This document shows positions 23,916 through 35,655 of a stretch of 49,550 nucleotides of DNA, piece after piece. Each line of letters opens with the position of its first letter. Position 1 is the first letter of the stretch. Made by a program: the position numbers and the translations under genes. The notes beneath the pieces were generated by a model that saw only the letters and a list, made by a program, of their open reading frames with translations, was not told where the DNA came from and did not search any database. This stretch comes from Lingula anatina (lineage: Eukaryota; Brachiopoda; Lingulata; Lingulida; Lingulidae), in the NCBI RefSeq assembly GCF_001039355.2, contig NW_019776056.1:77127-126676 (forward strand). The letters are read 5' to 3'.

Positions 23916-24907
23916 AGGATCGAAAGCTGTTTCTTAAGGTATTTCCTACCCATTTCTTTAAGGCAAGTACATGAATGTCCAAATAAGCTCCTCTTTCAAT
24001 TTATTATTTGAGAAAATAATACCATAGGCCTATATCATTTTTTCTACTTTTATAACTTGCCAGTTAATTGATTAACATGTTACAGTATGTTGAATATGTT
24101 GAATAAAGAATTTTTAAAGAAATATATATTCATTAAAAATACTTTACTGAAATGAATATGAAGAAAATCCACCAATCTCATCAATGTCACATGTTACACA
24201 AATAACATTTATAAATATATATGTAAGACATTTTTAGCTTGCACATGAAAAACTGAAAATTTTGACCAAATCTTTAGATATTGTTTTTGTACAAATGTCA
24301 GTCATTACATCGTAAAATGGAATTGGAAATATAAACATACAGAAAGTAGCATATATCAAAATAAAGTAGAGTTACCGACCATATTTAACACAAGTATTCT
24401 CCAAAATGGAAATAGATGAAAGTGTAAATAAACATTCAGTTGGGCTCGCCTTGGCTGATGCATGACGTCAAATCTTGGATTTGACTCGATCTTCCTACTA
24501 AAACTAAAACATTCGAATAAACTTTTAGCTACACAATGATGGCTTTTAAACACTTAAAATATACATGCTCTGGAATCTCCAGCACACTTTCTAGTTTGCA
24601 AATACTTATGAAAGTTAAATGTTGTGCGACGTGCGAGTTTGGCGAACATGAACTCGGTCAAATCAAACATTTCCAATTAAAATATTATAAATAGTATGAA
24701 GCTTAAAAATTCAATTAATATACCTTCTATCGGAAGTATGAGATATTTAACTCTGTAGATAATATTGACATGTTTCGGTCAAATTTTCATTGTTTCAAAA
24801 AACGTACGCCTCGTAACAATGGCGCGTAAACAAACGACGTATTTACGCCGAGACAGCTAGCAGGGCTTATGTGTCCTACTGCAAATGTTGACCGAGTCAT
24901 TATAAGA

Positions 24908-26702
24908 CTAACATTTTTCCACATGAAACGCCAAACCTTTTAAAAGTCGTGTGCCCTGTACTCCAGATACATGGTGAAGAGGTCGAGTGCTTTCAAATTC
25001 CACCTCTGATGCATTGACCTGAGGAGAGAGCCCGGTCATTCCGTACGGTCCGTAGGTCTGTCGGTTGGTGAAGAATTGCAGTATATTAAATACAACCTGA
25101 CCGCGGATAGCTGCATCGTCGTAAGTCTCGAGGTAGACCCTAAAAGTCATTGGAGAGGGCTTTTTTAACTTTGCGATTCTTTTTGAAGAACATTTTAATG
25201 CATTTAATGACACTGAAAAGTTTATATGCAAAATGAGCAGATAAAGCTACAGTTTAAAACAGCAAAAACCACATGCAATGGTGGGAGAAGTAGTAAATCT
25301 AAAACAGATGAGAGAGATTGAGAAGGTTTTATATAACATATCATTCTTTTGTGTTTGAATGATCAGTAATTCTTTCAAAGAACTATTATGTATCTTAACT
25401 GTACATGAACTTTCACAGATATTTTTCTCTCAAAATAATAATAATTATTATTATTATTAGTAGTAGTAGTAGTAGTATTTTACACACTTGACGATAAATT
25501 CATTTTGGGCGAAGTGCTTTATTGTCTCCTGACCGCCGAGACCCCCTGCGAAGTGACCGTCTCTCCCTTGGTAAAAAAACTGAAGTCTGAAATAAAACAA
25601 AAAGAAAATTGGTTTGGTGAAAAGTAGCAAACTTTTTATCCCTTATCGGTGTGAATAAACTCCTTCATGCTATTTATAAACGTGTACAAGTCTTGACGCT
25701 ACGAATTCCATTTTTTCGCCATAAATAGCCTCCACGTCATTCAATTTGTAATCCTTTTTAACTAAGAGCAGTTTAACTATTAGTATCCAACATAAAATAT
25801 TCAAGTCAGTTAATAGAGTGAAGCAGGTAAAAACTGAGCTTTTATACTGGTAAAAAATCATCTTATTTACCTTTGAAAATGATTCAATACCTGGCACACA
25901 AGTCACTGTCCTTATTTCTCCCCTATTAGGTTAAGTAGGCGTGTCAGACATTTAAGCCACACATGATGAATGCAATTTGGCGAGAGTCCCCCCACTAGAG
26001 CTCGATCGATCCAGCTAGTACGATGGGTTTATGGGACTGCTCCCTTACCCGTCTATGAGTGCTCCATGTTGAACTCTGAATCCTGTGATCTTTCCGGCCC
26101 TAGCGATAGCAGCGTCATTGTATTGGGAGTCTCCCTCTGTCACTTCACCATAAGGACCGAATATAACGTCACATGGCGCTGGCACTTGTAATATAATATA
26201 ATATAATATAATATAATATAATATAATATAATATAATATAATATAATATAATATAATATAATATAATATTAAGTTACGTACCATGTAACGTAACGTATCG
26301 TAACGCAATAAAACACAATGCAATACAATAACGTTTCGTAACTATTGTTTTGTAATATTATATACTCTATTCCTATCTGTGCGAGTCAGGTTGAAAAAAA
26401 ATACCTAAATTCACCCAATCCTTTCCATCGGCATCCGCGGTGGTATTCCCAGCACTGGCGTTAACATAGATCTCACAAGTTTTACTGACGCTGTGGTAGT
26501 TAGCTCCAGAACATATATCCTTCCCTCTGCAGAGATCGGCACACTCGACAACACTGAACTCATGCTGAGTGTCAACCACGGTCCCTGCTTCCCGCAGTCC
26601 GCTTGTCACATTGAACCGTCCTTCTCTGACAGTGACACTAACTGATGACAAAAAGAAAAGAAAGGTCGCGCCTAGTGGTTTTAGTGCCGAACAACAAGCC
26701 AT
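24908..26702 (-). CDS. Secreted PAN/Apple-jacalin lectin, copy 1 (four exons)
   Basis: Exons (minus): 26405-26702, 26049-26184, 25488-25586, 24908-25139; 765 nt, 254 residues plus stop. All junctions are GT-AG and the phases agree (1, 2, 2). Exon 1 gives a signal peptide (~1-24) and a PAN/Apple-like domain (~35-92: VECADLCRGKDICSGANY, TCEIYVNAS, DWVNL). Exons 2-4 give a jacalin-like beta-prism domain: CDVIFGPYGEV, ITGFRVQHGALIDG, LQFFYQGRDGHFAGGLGG, EFIVK, VFNILQFFTNRQTYGPYG, LLKGLAFHVEKC. Jacalin-like domains (plant jacalins, vertebrate ZG16) commonly bind mannose-type glycans, so secreted glycan binding is likely; the ligand is unknown. Intron 1 holds an (AATAT)n tract. A TATATAAAG-like sequence (26724-26731) is only ~22 bp from the ATG, too close to call a promoter. 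Confidence 0.88.
25430..25480. repeat. (AAT)n/(TAG)n microsatellite in intron 3, copy 1
   Basis: Short trinucleotide tract at the point where ~1.86 kb of extra sequence is present in the other arm (about 45118-46975). It marks the breakpoint of that length difference. Confidence 0.6.
26190..26268. repeat. (AATAT)n pentanucleotide microsatellite in intron 1, copy 1
   Basis: About 15 copies of the pentamer directly beside the exon 2 acceptor, followed by ACGTA-rich sequence. Intron 1 of the other gene copy and the exon 2 fragment at 41486 also have pentamer tracts here, so the tract is older than the duplication. Confidence 0.85.
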
Positions 26703-27278
26703 ACTGTCAAGGAGTTTCTGTGCTCTTTATATGTGGCATTGACCGCCTATCTCGCGTTCTCTTGAGAGACGTGGTCAATCGAATACGTATTTACTGTGTA
26801 GCTATGAAGGATTTGCTGAATTGCGGCTCAGATCAAGGCGAGACGAATATGTCAAAGAATATAAATCTAAGTCTCACAATGCGAAATGTTTTAATGTACC
26901 TATATTAATTGATTTCACACTTCACGAGGACGACCCTTTGAAAGACGCCTGTAATTTTAATTAAGTTAAAACTTCTATTATTGTTGGAATATAGAATGAA
27001 ATTAAAGCGTTTCCATTGTATGATTCTATAGTAACAGGCGAATTGATCAACTTAATTACCGAAATATCCGGACAATAGCTTCGATACAATTCCGCACACT
27101 AACACTTTCAGCCGGTTACGGATATCGGATACGGATACCGGATACGGCACAAAAGGCAGACTCAAAGAAGTTATCGAATAGATGTATTTGATTATGTCAA
27201 CATATATGCACTTGACAAACCAAAGTAATTGTCAGGTACCTTGCAAGTCTATACCTGTACATCCGTGACATTATAACG

Positions 27279-28139
27279 AATTCCAAAAATCAGATCACCA
27301 CGCAGCGAACAGACGCCCGTAAACGAGATTTTCAGGCAGAGTAAGTTCTTCACTGAAGGAATACATGTATTTTCTTTTTTATACACCATTTTTTATCGTT
27401 TTTGGAATGATTGGGTGTTACTAGTACATGTGCGTCTATAGCTGCAGTTTGTTGGTGCTTTTGATAAATGTAAAAACACTGACATCCCGCAGTCTGTAGT
27501 CCGGGGGGGGGGGGGGGTTCGGGGGTTCGGGAAAAGGTTCCATCTGGGTGAGATTTTATCTAGGTACACGAAGGTTTCATGGTAAAATGTCCACATAAAA
27601 AAGACCCCCCCCCCTTCCCCCGTTTGAAAACTGTTGGCTATGGGCCCGTGCCGTGATAAAGTGTGTTGACTTAAAATATCGTCTTCATGGCTATATTAAA
27701 CCAATAAAAAATACATCTTTATTCTCTAAGCTATTTCACATACTTGTATTAACACCTAATGATATACTATAATCTGTGTGAAAGTATTTTCTCCTCACTT
27801 GTATTGATATAAAATGAAATGATAATTGAAAAAAAACAGAAGGAAAACAGGATCGAAGTGAGAATGCTTTATGACCTACGACGTTATCCAATGCGCCACC
27901 TACTCTTACTATCTATCACTAGAGTGTTACTGACAGTATATGATACCCGTCAAACAAGCCAAAGCTTTAGGGAAATAAACGCTAAAAACATGCCTTCAAA
28001 ATATACTTTGAACAGTTATAATCAAATTCAAACTACGACCACTATCTTCCCACTGCCATAAGGTATTGCTTACACCTGTCAGTTGTCAACAGATCGTTGT
28101 AGTTTGGGAGAAAAACGTGAAACGGAGACTTTGGGTGAT
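27279..28139. other. Intergenic with G/C homopolymer runs
   Basis: Poly-G at about 27502-27516 and poly-C at about 27604-27613 flank a block (CTAGGTACACGAAGGTTTCATGGTAAAATG...) whose reverse is found at about 32265-32370, also beside poly-C. It is a dispersed repeat that ends near the shared text CTATGGGCC. No exon recognised. Confidence 0.4.
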
Positions 28140-28341
28140 CTGCTATTATAATAGCATGTGCTTTTGTTTGCTTAATTTGGTGAATTCAGTTAAAGAGCTG
28201 ATGTCACAATTACACTGTAAATATCATATTTAAGCAAAATGCAAACCCTTGTGTTCAAACACTTGCCTTCATTCATAGGTCGGAAAAGTGGAAAAAATCA
28301 AATCAAAATAATTTGGAAAAAAATACTCCACATCAAATGTC

Positions 28342-28345
<4 letters not shown>
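28140..28345 (+). mobile_element. Solo right end of the 12041-13464 Tc1-like family
   Basis: Matches the last ~200 bp of that relic (GTGCTTTTGTTTGCTT, GAGCTGATGTCACAATTACA, ending AAATGTCAAGTC). The rest of the element is missing and a dinucleotide microsatellite starts at its tip. Confidence 0.6.
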
Positions 28346-28522
<177 letters not shown>

Positions 28523-28534
28523 ACCTCGGGTGAT

Positions 28535-28680
28535 TTCGTGTCTCAGCGTATGTAGATTAGATCGAAGTTGATCGGAGTTGATCGAAGATTCCCGAACATG
28601 GTGTGGATGTGGCCTAGATTGCAGTAGATGTGACAAGTGTGCACTCAAGTTTCTTCCGTCTCACCCACATTCTGCCAGGG
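28535..28680 (+). repeat. Dispersed repeat, copy 1 (second copy at 49278-49420)
   Basis: It starts at GATTTCGTGTCTCAGCGTA and ends CACCCACATTCTGCCAGGG; the same order of segments recurs at 49278-49420 at lower identity. No protein family recognised in either copy. Confidence 0.7.
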
Positions 28681-29718
28681 CTACAGATTGTTTTTTAGTT
28701 GCTATTCACACATAATGCTTATTGTGTGCACTGTTGTGTGCGAGAAGTTGACCTCTGCTGACCTCAGCTGACCTCTGGTAAAGAGCATGTTCCATCAAAC
28801 ACTTGGTTTCTGCATGGCTTTGATGTTCTAGTATACTGAGTTGATCCGGAGAGAGCTATTCGGCACCCACCTCACCCCCCCCCCCAAAAAAAAAAAAGAA
28901 AAAAAAGAACCATTTCTCCTTTTTCCCCTAACCCCATGTGTATAAAGACAAGACCAAGCGATTTCTCCATCCCTGCACCCTTCATATTATAGTGCAATTG
29001 TCCTCGTCTGTTGTCTTACAGTCTCCTCCCTTTAGCAATTCCTGGCTCGACCATTACCGTTTTAAACCAAATTTTCACTAATTTAATTCATGGTAGTAGA
29101 TAGAAAAGTATTTTTATTTGCTCCCAATGTCTGTTTTGACCAAAATTGCGCTGTTTTAGGATAAAATATCTTGTAGAAAGCATGTATTTCTCAAAATAGT
29201 GAATTTCGTATGAAAGTAATTGAAGAACGTAACCACCATTTGGGTTAAAAATTAAAATTAAAACCCAAAGAAAAAAAATTGCGATTAAAGATTAAAGCCA
29301 CATTTAGCACTCAGCTCAGAAAAAATTATAGATTTATGCTTCAAGTGAAGGACAAAAAAGGAAAAATACATTATTAGATTTTTATTGCCTACAGCAGTCC
29401 TTGTCCTGTATTTTTGTTACAATGACACTGTAATACATCTCATCTGAGCTTGACATTCATAAAAATGGCCTCAACTGATAAATTGTCAATTAACCTATAT
29501 ACTTAGTTTTTTTCATTTGGTTTCCTTAATTAAATGATTGATTCTGACACAACAGGTATGTAGGAGATGTGAGGAATGTATCGGTTATTGCATAACACCA
29601 ATGTGATATTGGAAAGAAAGCTCATTAATACGAAAAAGACAAAAAGAAAAAAAGAAAATAGTTGATTTAATACATGTATTTGCTTAGTCATGTGCGTACA
29701 ATTAAAAACTGTGCGTTA
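28681..29718. other. Intergenic, AT-rich
   Basis: Only short C/A homopolymer runs (about 28868-28895). No exon or element recognised. Confidence 0.3.
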
Positions 29719-30391
29719 ATACCCCCATCACACTAGAGGCGGAATGAGCAAGAATGCCATCGGAAAGACAATTATTTGTGCGTTCCTGGATATTCGAAGG
29801 TCATTCTAAAAATTCCGAGTGCTTCCAAATATGTTTACCCATTCTTGTTGCCGGCCCGAATGTTTTGTTCATGTTAAAAACTTTCGAAGTGCATTTCAAG
29901 TAAAAATTCATCGAATGGCATTTGAATAGTGTTCTAACTGCATTATGACCGCATTCTAAATATTCTCACGGCATTCGAAACATTCTGATCACATTCGAGG
30001 GAGAACCGAAATGGCAAGACACTTCAAATCCTGCTAGAATGAGCCAGAATGCAACCTTGAATGCATCTAGATCCTATTTCAGCCAGCAATCGAACTACAC
30101 TCGTACGGCATTCGAAGTGTATGCTAAATATTCTGACTGCATTCTGACAGCATTATTGATATTCCTAATTTTCCAACTACATTCGAGCTGCATTTGCGAG
30201 CTAATACAGCCAAAATGTGCACGAATCATTCCAGGCGGATTAAGCGTATTCTGAGTATTCCAACGGCATTCTTACGAGAATTTAGGTCAATTTGGAATTT
30301 CTTCCCGAATGTAGTACGAAATTTTAAATTTAGTCATTCCGGCTGGTTCTGCTTGATTCCTGCTGATTCCTAATAAGTGTGACAGGGGCTT
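29719..30391. mobile_element. ~670-bp element with degenerate GCATTC/GAATGC internal repeats
   Basis: The left end, AATACCCCCATCACACTAG, and the reversed right end, GAAGCCCCTGTCACACTTA, are imperfect inverted repeats. The interior is dominated by GCATTCnnn and GAATGnnn motifs spaced at short intervals on both strands, for example around 29900-30170. No coding call; the one open frame inside is a by-product of the motif. Confidence 0.6.
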
Positions 30392-30654
30392 CAAACAGCA
30401 TGGTCGTTTAGACGAAGGAATTCTATATTTCATAGGGATCAATTCAGTGTTTATAAAATGGTAAACAGAAAAAAAAAACTACTAATTTTGGTAACCCAAC
30501 TACATCTGAACTTAGCACAGTACATCACTACTGTACTGCACAGTACTGTGGCGAGTAATGAGATAAACAAGAACGACCTAAGAAATATCGACCTAAGAAG
30601 CACGAAAAAAATATCGTGACGTAACCGCGTGTTACTCGAGCTCAGTCTAACAGC
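30392..30654. other. Spacer downstream of the type II lectin gene
   Basis: A short CAGTACTGTACTGCACAGTACTG-like self-complementary patch lies near 30520-30550. No poly-A signal is assigned with confidence. Confidence 0.3.
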
Positions 30655-30788
30655 AGACTAACAGATCTGCGGATCAAATATGGCTGACCCAATTAATGCT
30701 TGTTGCGTAATAGGTGTCTAATCGGGAATTAAGCGGCAAGCTTTTTTAATTTATCACCATACTTGATCCGCGGATCTCTTAGTCCGCC
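30655..30788. mobile_element. 134-bp inverted-repeat element overlapping the lectin stop codon
   Basis: The left arm at 30655-30683 (AGACTAACAGATCTGCGGAT...) is matched in reverse by the right arm at 30757-30788 (...ATCCGCGGATCTCTTAGTCC). The right arm runs into the last exon of the C-type lectin gene and supplies its last ~11 codons; the stop codon (30754-30756) lies just inside. Related arms occur at 22672-22757 and 23815-23915. Confidence 0.65.
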
Positions 30789-31244
30789 TCTCTGAATCCG
30801 CTCTAATTTGCAGTTCACAAATGCACCCCTGTCGGGTGTAACAAGCAGTGTCGTCCCAGTCATAGTTCCATTCGGCTCGTATTGTAGCACAGTCCTGCCC
30901 CTTGTCATAGTTGTCTGGCTCCCGGCCAAACCACGTGACCACTGTGGTGTTCAGTACAGCCCATACGAAGTGTCCTTCTGTCTGGGTGTCAGTGGCGCCG
31001 ATCCACCAGGCAGGGTGAGATGCGTTGGCAGCTGGAAAGAAAGAAGAAAGGATGAATATATGCCAACGGGTAGTTAAAAGCACTACCCATAAAAGAGAAG
31101 GGACATCTGCATTTTGAAAGCAGATATAATGTTGCGCGTTGACAATTTGACGAACAGGAACAAGTTAGCTTACTACTTTTCATGGAATGACAATAAGGTG
31201 GTTCGCAAATAAAGTTGTTATTTTATTTTATTTTACTATTATTA

Positions 31245-31289
<45 letters not shown>

Positions 31290-32745
31290 AAACCCCTCTA
31301 AATGCGCTTATTATCACGTGTAATATAATATAATATAATATAATATAATATAATATAATATAATATAATATAATATAATAGCCGCAGGCATAAATGAATC
31401 TGTTTTACCAACGAGATGAACTAATTAAGTAAGAAGGTACTAATTTTTCCACGTATTCCTACTTAATTTTATTAATTTTTCTTTATTTCAATTTATGCTT
31501 TGTTATACGGCATTGTATTTATAGTTTTATCATTTTTGTGTTTATTGTGTGCGGGTGTCATGTACCAGAAAGTCCCTCGTGACAGAGAGTCCGCTTCCCA
31601 TTACTTTGTACAGGTGAGCCTCGCCCTAGATTTTGACCCCCTTAGGTCAGACTAACCCTAACCATTGTAACTATATGGAGGACGGACTTTCTCTCACGCG
31701 GACCCACAGTTTCGTGACACTGGACCACGCCTGGCGTTTTACGCAGGTACTTACGGAAGTTGTTTAGTCTCAAAATATTGATGATGAATTCGTTCTCCGC
31801 ACGGGACTCTATGGCCACCAAGTTAGCGCCTAACATCTGGCAAAATGCTTGAGATTCTGTCCAATTTTGCCTAGTTTTCGAATTGACAAAGTAGCAGGAA
31901 TTGTTGGCACCGGAAAAGTTGGGGGGACATTCTGAAAGAGAGAAGATATTTACTGCATAAACAGGCCCATAGCCAGCAATTTCAAAAGGGTGAGCTTATT
32001 CTGAAAACGGGAGCTGAGCGTTTTCCCGCAAGAAAACGCAGTAGATACTCCAGCGCAGTAGCCTAATACAATCATACTGCAAACCGCAGTAGACTACTGC
32101 AATCTTACTGTAAACATGCTTCAAATCTGCTTCGATTTGGGAGCTAATTAGCATATTTGAAACATGCTTCTATCATGCTGCTAATCTACTGCATTAATGC
32201 TCCTCTCTGTACAAACTCGTTAATGCTTTTTTGCTACTTCGATACTACTGCATTTTCATGCGGGTTTACCATGAAACCTTCAAGAACCTAGATAAAATTC
32301 TACCCAAAGTGAACCATTTCCGGCAAAAAAGTGTTCTTTCGACCCCCCCCCCCCCCCGAACCCCATTGACTATACGGACCAGATATATCATAATAATCAA
32401 AATAAATTGAAGAAGAATTGCACACCGTTGAACTCACTCTCTTGTCCACAAGGTATGAAAGCGCCCGAACGCCTGGATGTCAACAAGCTGAAACTAAACA
32501 ACATCAAGCTAAACTTTGTTGATACATTGGAAAAAAACACTGAGTCCAATGTAAAAGACAACGAGAGAGAAAGCAGCATGGGGTGCATCATGAGACATTT
32601 TATAACACTGCTATTGAATGCCTATGCCCTTCTACTAGGAAGCACAAAGACTGGTTTGATGACAAATGTACTGTGATCAAGGAGCTGTTAGATATCAAAC
32701 ACCAAGCCTACAGAGCATATGTTAAGGATCCCAAGTCTCAGTCAA

Positions 32746-32809
<64 letters not shown>

Positions 32810-34160
32810 AAGAGAGAACCCAACAAAGTACAGGTTAAGTTACGTCAGGTGCAAGACTTCTGGTTGTGTTCCAAAGCTGATGAGATAGAGAGCTTCGCAG
32901 ACCACAAGGACATGAAGGACTTCTACAATGTCTTGAGAGAAGTCTATGATCCCACTACCTCTGGTTTTGCCCCTCTCCCCGGTGCTGATGGTTCTGTATT
33001 CTATGACAAGATCCTTGAAAGGTAGGAGGAACAATTTGACAGTGCACTGAACTGCCCCTCCACCATCAACGATGATGCCATCGACCGACTCCCTCAGGTG
33101 CAAATAATGAGACATTGGATGATATTCCAACTTTGTAGGAGATCCATAAAGCTATTCCCCAGCTATCCAGTGTCAAACCACCCGGCTCGGACTCCATCAC
33201 AGCTGGTGTCTACAAAGATGGTGGCATAATGCTGACTGAGAAGTGATGACATCTGGGAGATGTATGCAATGACATCTGGGAGATGTATGCAATGAACAGA
33301 CTGCAGGGGCTTTCAGATGTTCACTATGGCGCCGAAGCCTTTGAAACCAACCGAATTATCAAGGCAAAAAATAAAGACAGCCCAAAAAAGAAAAACCAGT
33401 TCCAGCAAGCCTTTAACAGCAGCCACAATTCATTGCCCATACTGCAGGTAATTCTTTCAAGCACAAATTGGCCTTTCCAGCCACTCAAAGAACTAGCTCG
33501 CAGAATGACTAGATGGCCCTCGTTGATCCCAAGAGACGAACCACACATTTACTCAAAGAATAAATTCAGGGGGGGGGGGGGGGCGCTTCGTGTATTTGCT
33601 TTGAATGAATGGGTAAGAAATACCTGAATAGACAATTTTGTATCATGCTCTCAAAGTGCAACTGTTGCCGTGACAACAACTCGGAAAACTGTCTTGGAGT
33701 ATATAATGTCTTTACTGCATAAATGAATGTGAACAGAAACAAAATTGAGTTGATTTGAACTAAAACTAATGAAAACTTATGAAAACTAATGAAAACATAA
33801 AACTATATGATCCCGGAGACCCGTGTTGCTGAAACTGAAAATGTAAGGGCGGGATCTCAACTATATACCCGAGTGTCATGTGACATGAACACATCTCGCA
33901 CTAATCACTACTCGCACTAATCACTGCTCCACGTGTTGCAGTTACAGCAACATATATCCATATCAGATTCCATAACCGTATGTCCTTAATTCATAACTCA
34001 TATAACCTGTTCCCTGTTACCTATTACTGTCGCCAATGTAAATCCCCTTGTGACAGCCCCAAGTTCAATGACTTTTAATGATTCCGTAAAACTTGTGGTT
34101 GATACAAAATGAAAGAACTGTGCTTGTTTCAAAATTAGTAAGTCATGATTAAGATGCCAA

Positions 34161-34238
<78 letters not shown>

Positions 34239-35291
34239 CTATAGTGAGTTTACAGCTCTGCTTATGAAAAAAAAAGAAACTTATATGTAGGCCTACTGGC
34301 AATATAAGCATATATGTTTGGCAGGAGCAAGAACCACATTACCTGGTAAAAGTTTAGGATACGATCGATTCCCTTGAACAGAGAAAGACTCGGTATTTGG
34401 AGTTGTATCTATGCATGTTTTACTTGATGCAGGTATGAATCCGACAGCGAGAGTTACTATCATTAGGCAGCAGACGACAACCACAGCCCGCAGAAGACAT
34501 CTCTCCCGTATCATCGACCGCACTACAGCATCCGGTTTGTGTTTTGTGGACGGAAACCGCTCGTTCTCTGTTGGAATATGGTTTGATCCACTCGGGTCCA
34601 CATAGTCGTACGTAGGATGATTCGGAGTTGTTTCGAGATCCAATGGCGTGTAGGAAGGCTCTGTATCTAAATAATGGGCCGTATTTGTGTAGTTTTCGAC
34701 TGTTTCTCTACTCGAATCTGAACCGTTTAACCCTGTTAGGGGTGGCTCTTCTGGAAAAACAACCGTGATTGCCTGTAAAATTTACTAATCTAGATAAGAA
34801 TTACTTTAGACTAAGATATCCGCTGCGACCAGAGGCATTAACATGAAATGTATACACAAAAACTTTGACGAGAGAGAGAGAGAGGGACAGAGAGACAGAG
34901 GGGAGGCTGCCGCTTTGACTGTATGTGATTACTGACATAACGTGGAAAATGGGGTGAAATGTATTTGTCTTTAATTATACATACGCCCTCTAACCTTGCT
35001 ACGTTACGAATGTATTATACAAGTCACCTTAAACATCTTTGCACTAATATCTCAGCTTTAATATTAGTCGGTCACGTACACTGAAGCAACATATTTTATT
35101 CATGGGTCACTGCTGTTTTAACTGACTTAAACATCGCCTGTATATTGTTCCTGATATTGCTGACATTAATCATTATTTACAGATAACTCGCCTGGTATAT
35201 ATAAGGTTAAATGTTTACCTGGATTTTCTCTTTTTGTTAAGACTTCTGCGTTGAAATACGAATGCGACGGCGGGTCTTCCACACGTGCCAT
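30754..35291 (-). CDS. Type II membrane C-type lectin (four exons)
   Basis: Exons (minus): 35219-35291, 34343-34750, 31755-31931, 30754-31031; 936 nt, 311 residues plus stop. All introns are GT-AG and phase 1. There is no signal peptide: a ~108-residue Pro/Glu/Tyr-rich N-terminal tail precedes one membrane segment (~110-130, CLLRAVVVVCCLMIVTLAVG), giving a type II topology. After a short stalk, residues 162-293 form a C-type lectin domain: CPPNFSGANNSCYF, W..SQAFCQMLGANLVAIES, WWIGATD, FVW, W, EPD (257-259), C267, WDD (278-280), C283, CICE. EPD and WDD sit at the calcium/sugar site; EPD lies between the mannose-type EPN and galactose-type QPD, so calcium-dependent binding is plausible but specificity is open. 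The tail has YTPL (58-61) and YDYV (72-75). The last ~11 residues come from an inverted-repeat element. Confidence 0.88.
31032..31754. other. Intron 3 of the type II lectin: (GT)n, (TATAA)n and a dispersed repeat
   Basis: (GT)n at about 31247-31287, (TATAA)n at about 31320-31380, then a block at about 31555-31740 related to 8310-8490. The pentamer resembles the intron 1 tract of the PAN-jacalin genes. Confidence 0.7.
32450..33245 (+). mobile_element. Non-LTR retrotransposon (LINE) relic, endonuclease C-end to RT N-end
   Basis: Plus-strand pieces in changing frames line up in order with a LINE ORF2: KAPERLDVNKLKLNNIK (~32459), HETFYNTAIECLCPSTRKH followed by KDWFDDKC (~32586-32665), KVQVKLRQVQDFWLCSKADE (~32827), MKDFYNVLREVYDP (~32912), FDSALNCPSTINDDAIDRLP (~33035), and EIHKAIPQLSSV with PPGSDSITAGVYKDGG (~33141-33230). 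The last resembles the conserved SSGKAPGSDxIPAEVYK start of the reverse transcriptase region. Stops, frameshifts and a (TA)n insertion show it is dead. The 5' and 3' ends are missing. The LINE clade cannot be fixed by eye. Confidence 0.8.
32749..32806. repeat. (TA)n microsatellite inside the LINE relic
   Basis: About 29 TA units between KDPKSQSK and the next LINE segment; it replaces a short part of the coding sequence. Confidence 0.9.
34164..34236. repeat. (TA)n microsatellite in lectin intron 2
   Basis: Almost pure TA dinucleotides, about 36 units, ~100 bp from the exon 2 donor. Confidence 0.9.
34751..35218. other. Intron 1 of the type II lectin
   Basis: A short (GA)n stretch at about 34871-34905; nothing else seen. 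Confidence 0.6.
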
Positions 35292-35655
35292 GCTTTTCTG
35301 TATAGAATGGTACTGTAATAGCGAATATATAATGTTAAGGTCAACAGTTCCAAATTATCTTTAGTACGGGATGCGTTGCATATAAAGTGAACAGCGAAAA
35401 AGTTGACACATGGAGAGAGAGAGAGAGTGAGTGTGTGTGAGAGAGAGAGAGAGAAAGAGAAAGAGTGAATAAGAAAGAGAAGGTTAGAGAGAGATAAAGT
35501 TGCCCAGTGGGTGTTCAAACAGTACTGCAGCTGATTAAAAGAGTCATTACATTATTCATCTCCGATTTTCAAACCAGGAAATGATGTAGTTTTTCTTATT
35601 TATTTTAATTTTTTGTAAGCTTGTCCTGAATGTGGTCACAAAAGACACATGCTAA
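35292..35655. other. Upstream region of the type II lectin with (GA)n
   Basis: GA-rich tracts at about 35411-35495. No TATA box or initiator can be called with confidence; the 5' untranslated exon, if any, is not identified. Confidence 0.35.

Larger units (their letters stand above)
24030..27278 (-). repeat. Left arm of a large inverted duplication
   Basis: It matches 43379-48410 in reverse orientation. Outer landmarks: TTTCTACTTTTATAACTTGC at ~24037 against its reverse near 48395, and TTGCAAGTCTATACCTGTAC at ~27240 against its reverse near 43400. It holds one complete PAN-jacalin gene. It is ~1.8 kb shorter than the right arm, mainly because intron 3 is 348 bp here and 2169 bp there. Confidence 0.85.
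31932..34342. other. Intron 2 of the type II lectin
   Basis: A 2.4-kb intron. It contains a block at about 31965-32360 ending in poly-C, related to 27500-27640, the LINE relic at 32450-33245, a tandem pair of GACATCTGGGAGATGTATGC at about 33247-33293, poly-G at about 33568-33582 and (TA)n at about 34164-34236. Confidence 0.7.

Noticed and set aside
26724-26731. TATATAAAG-like box upstream of PAN-jacalin copy 1
   Set aside because: Only ~22 bp before the ATG, too close for a normal TATA box with a 5' leader, and changed to TTTAAAG in copy 2.
33246-34160. Continuation of the LINE relic toward its 3' end
   Set aside because: After ~33245 the translated pieces no longer resemble reverse transcriptase in any frame; only a local tandem repeat and a G run are clear.
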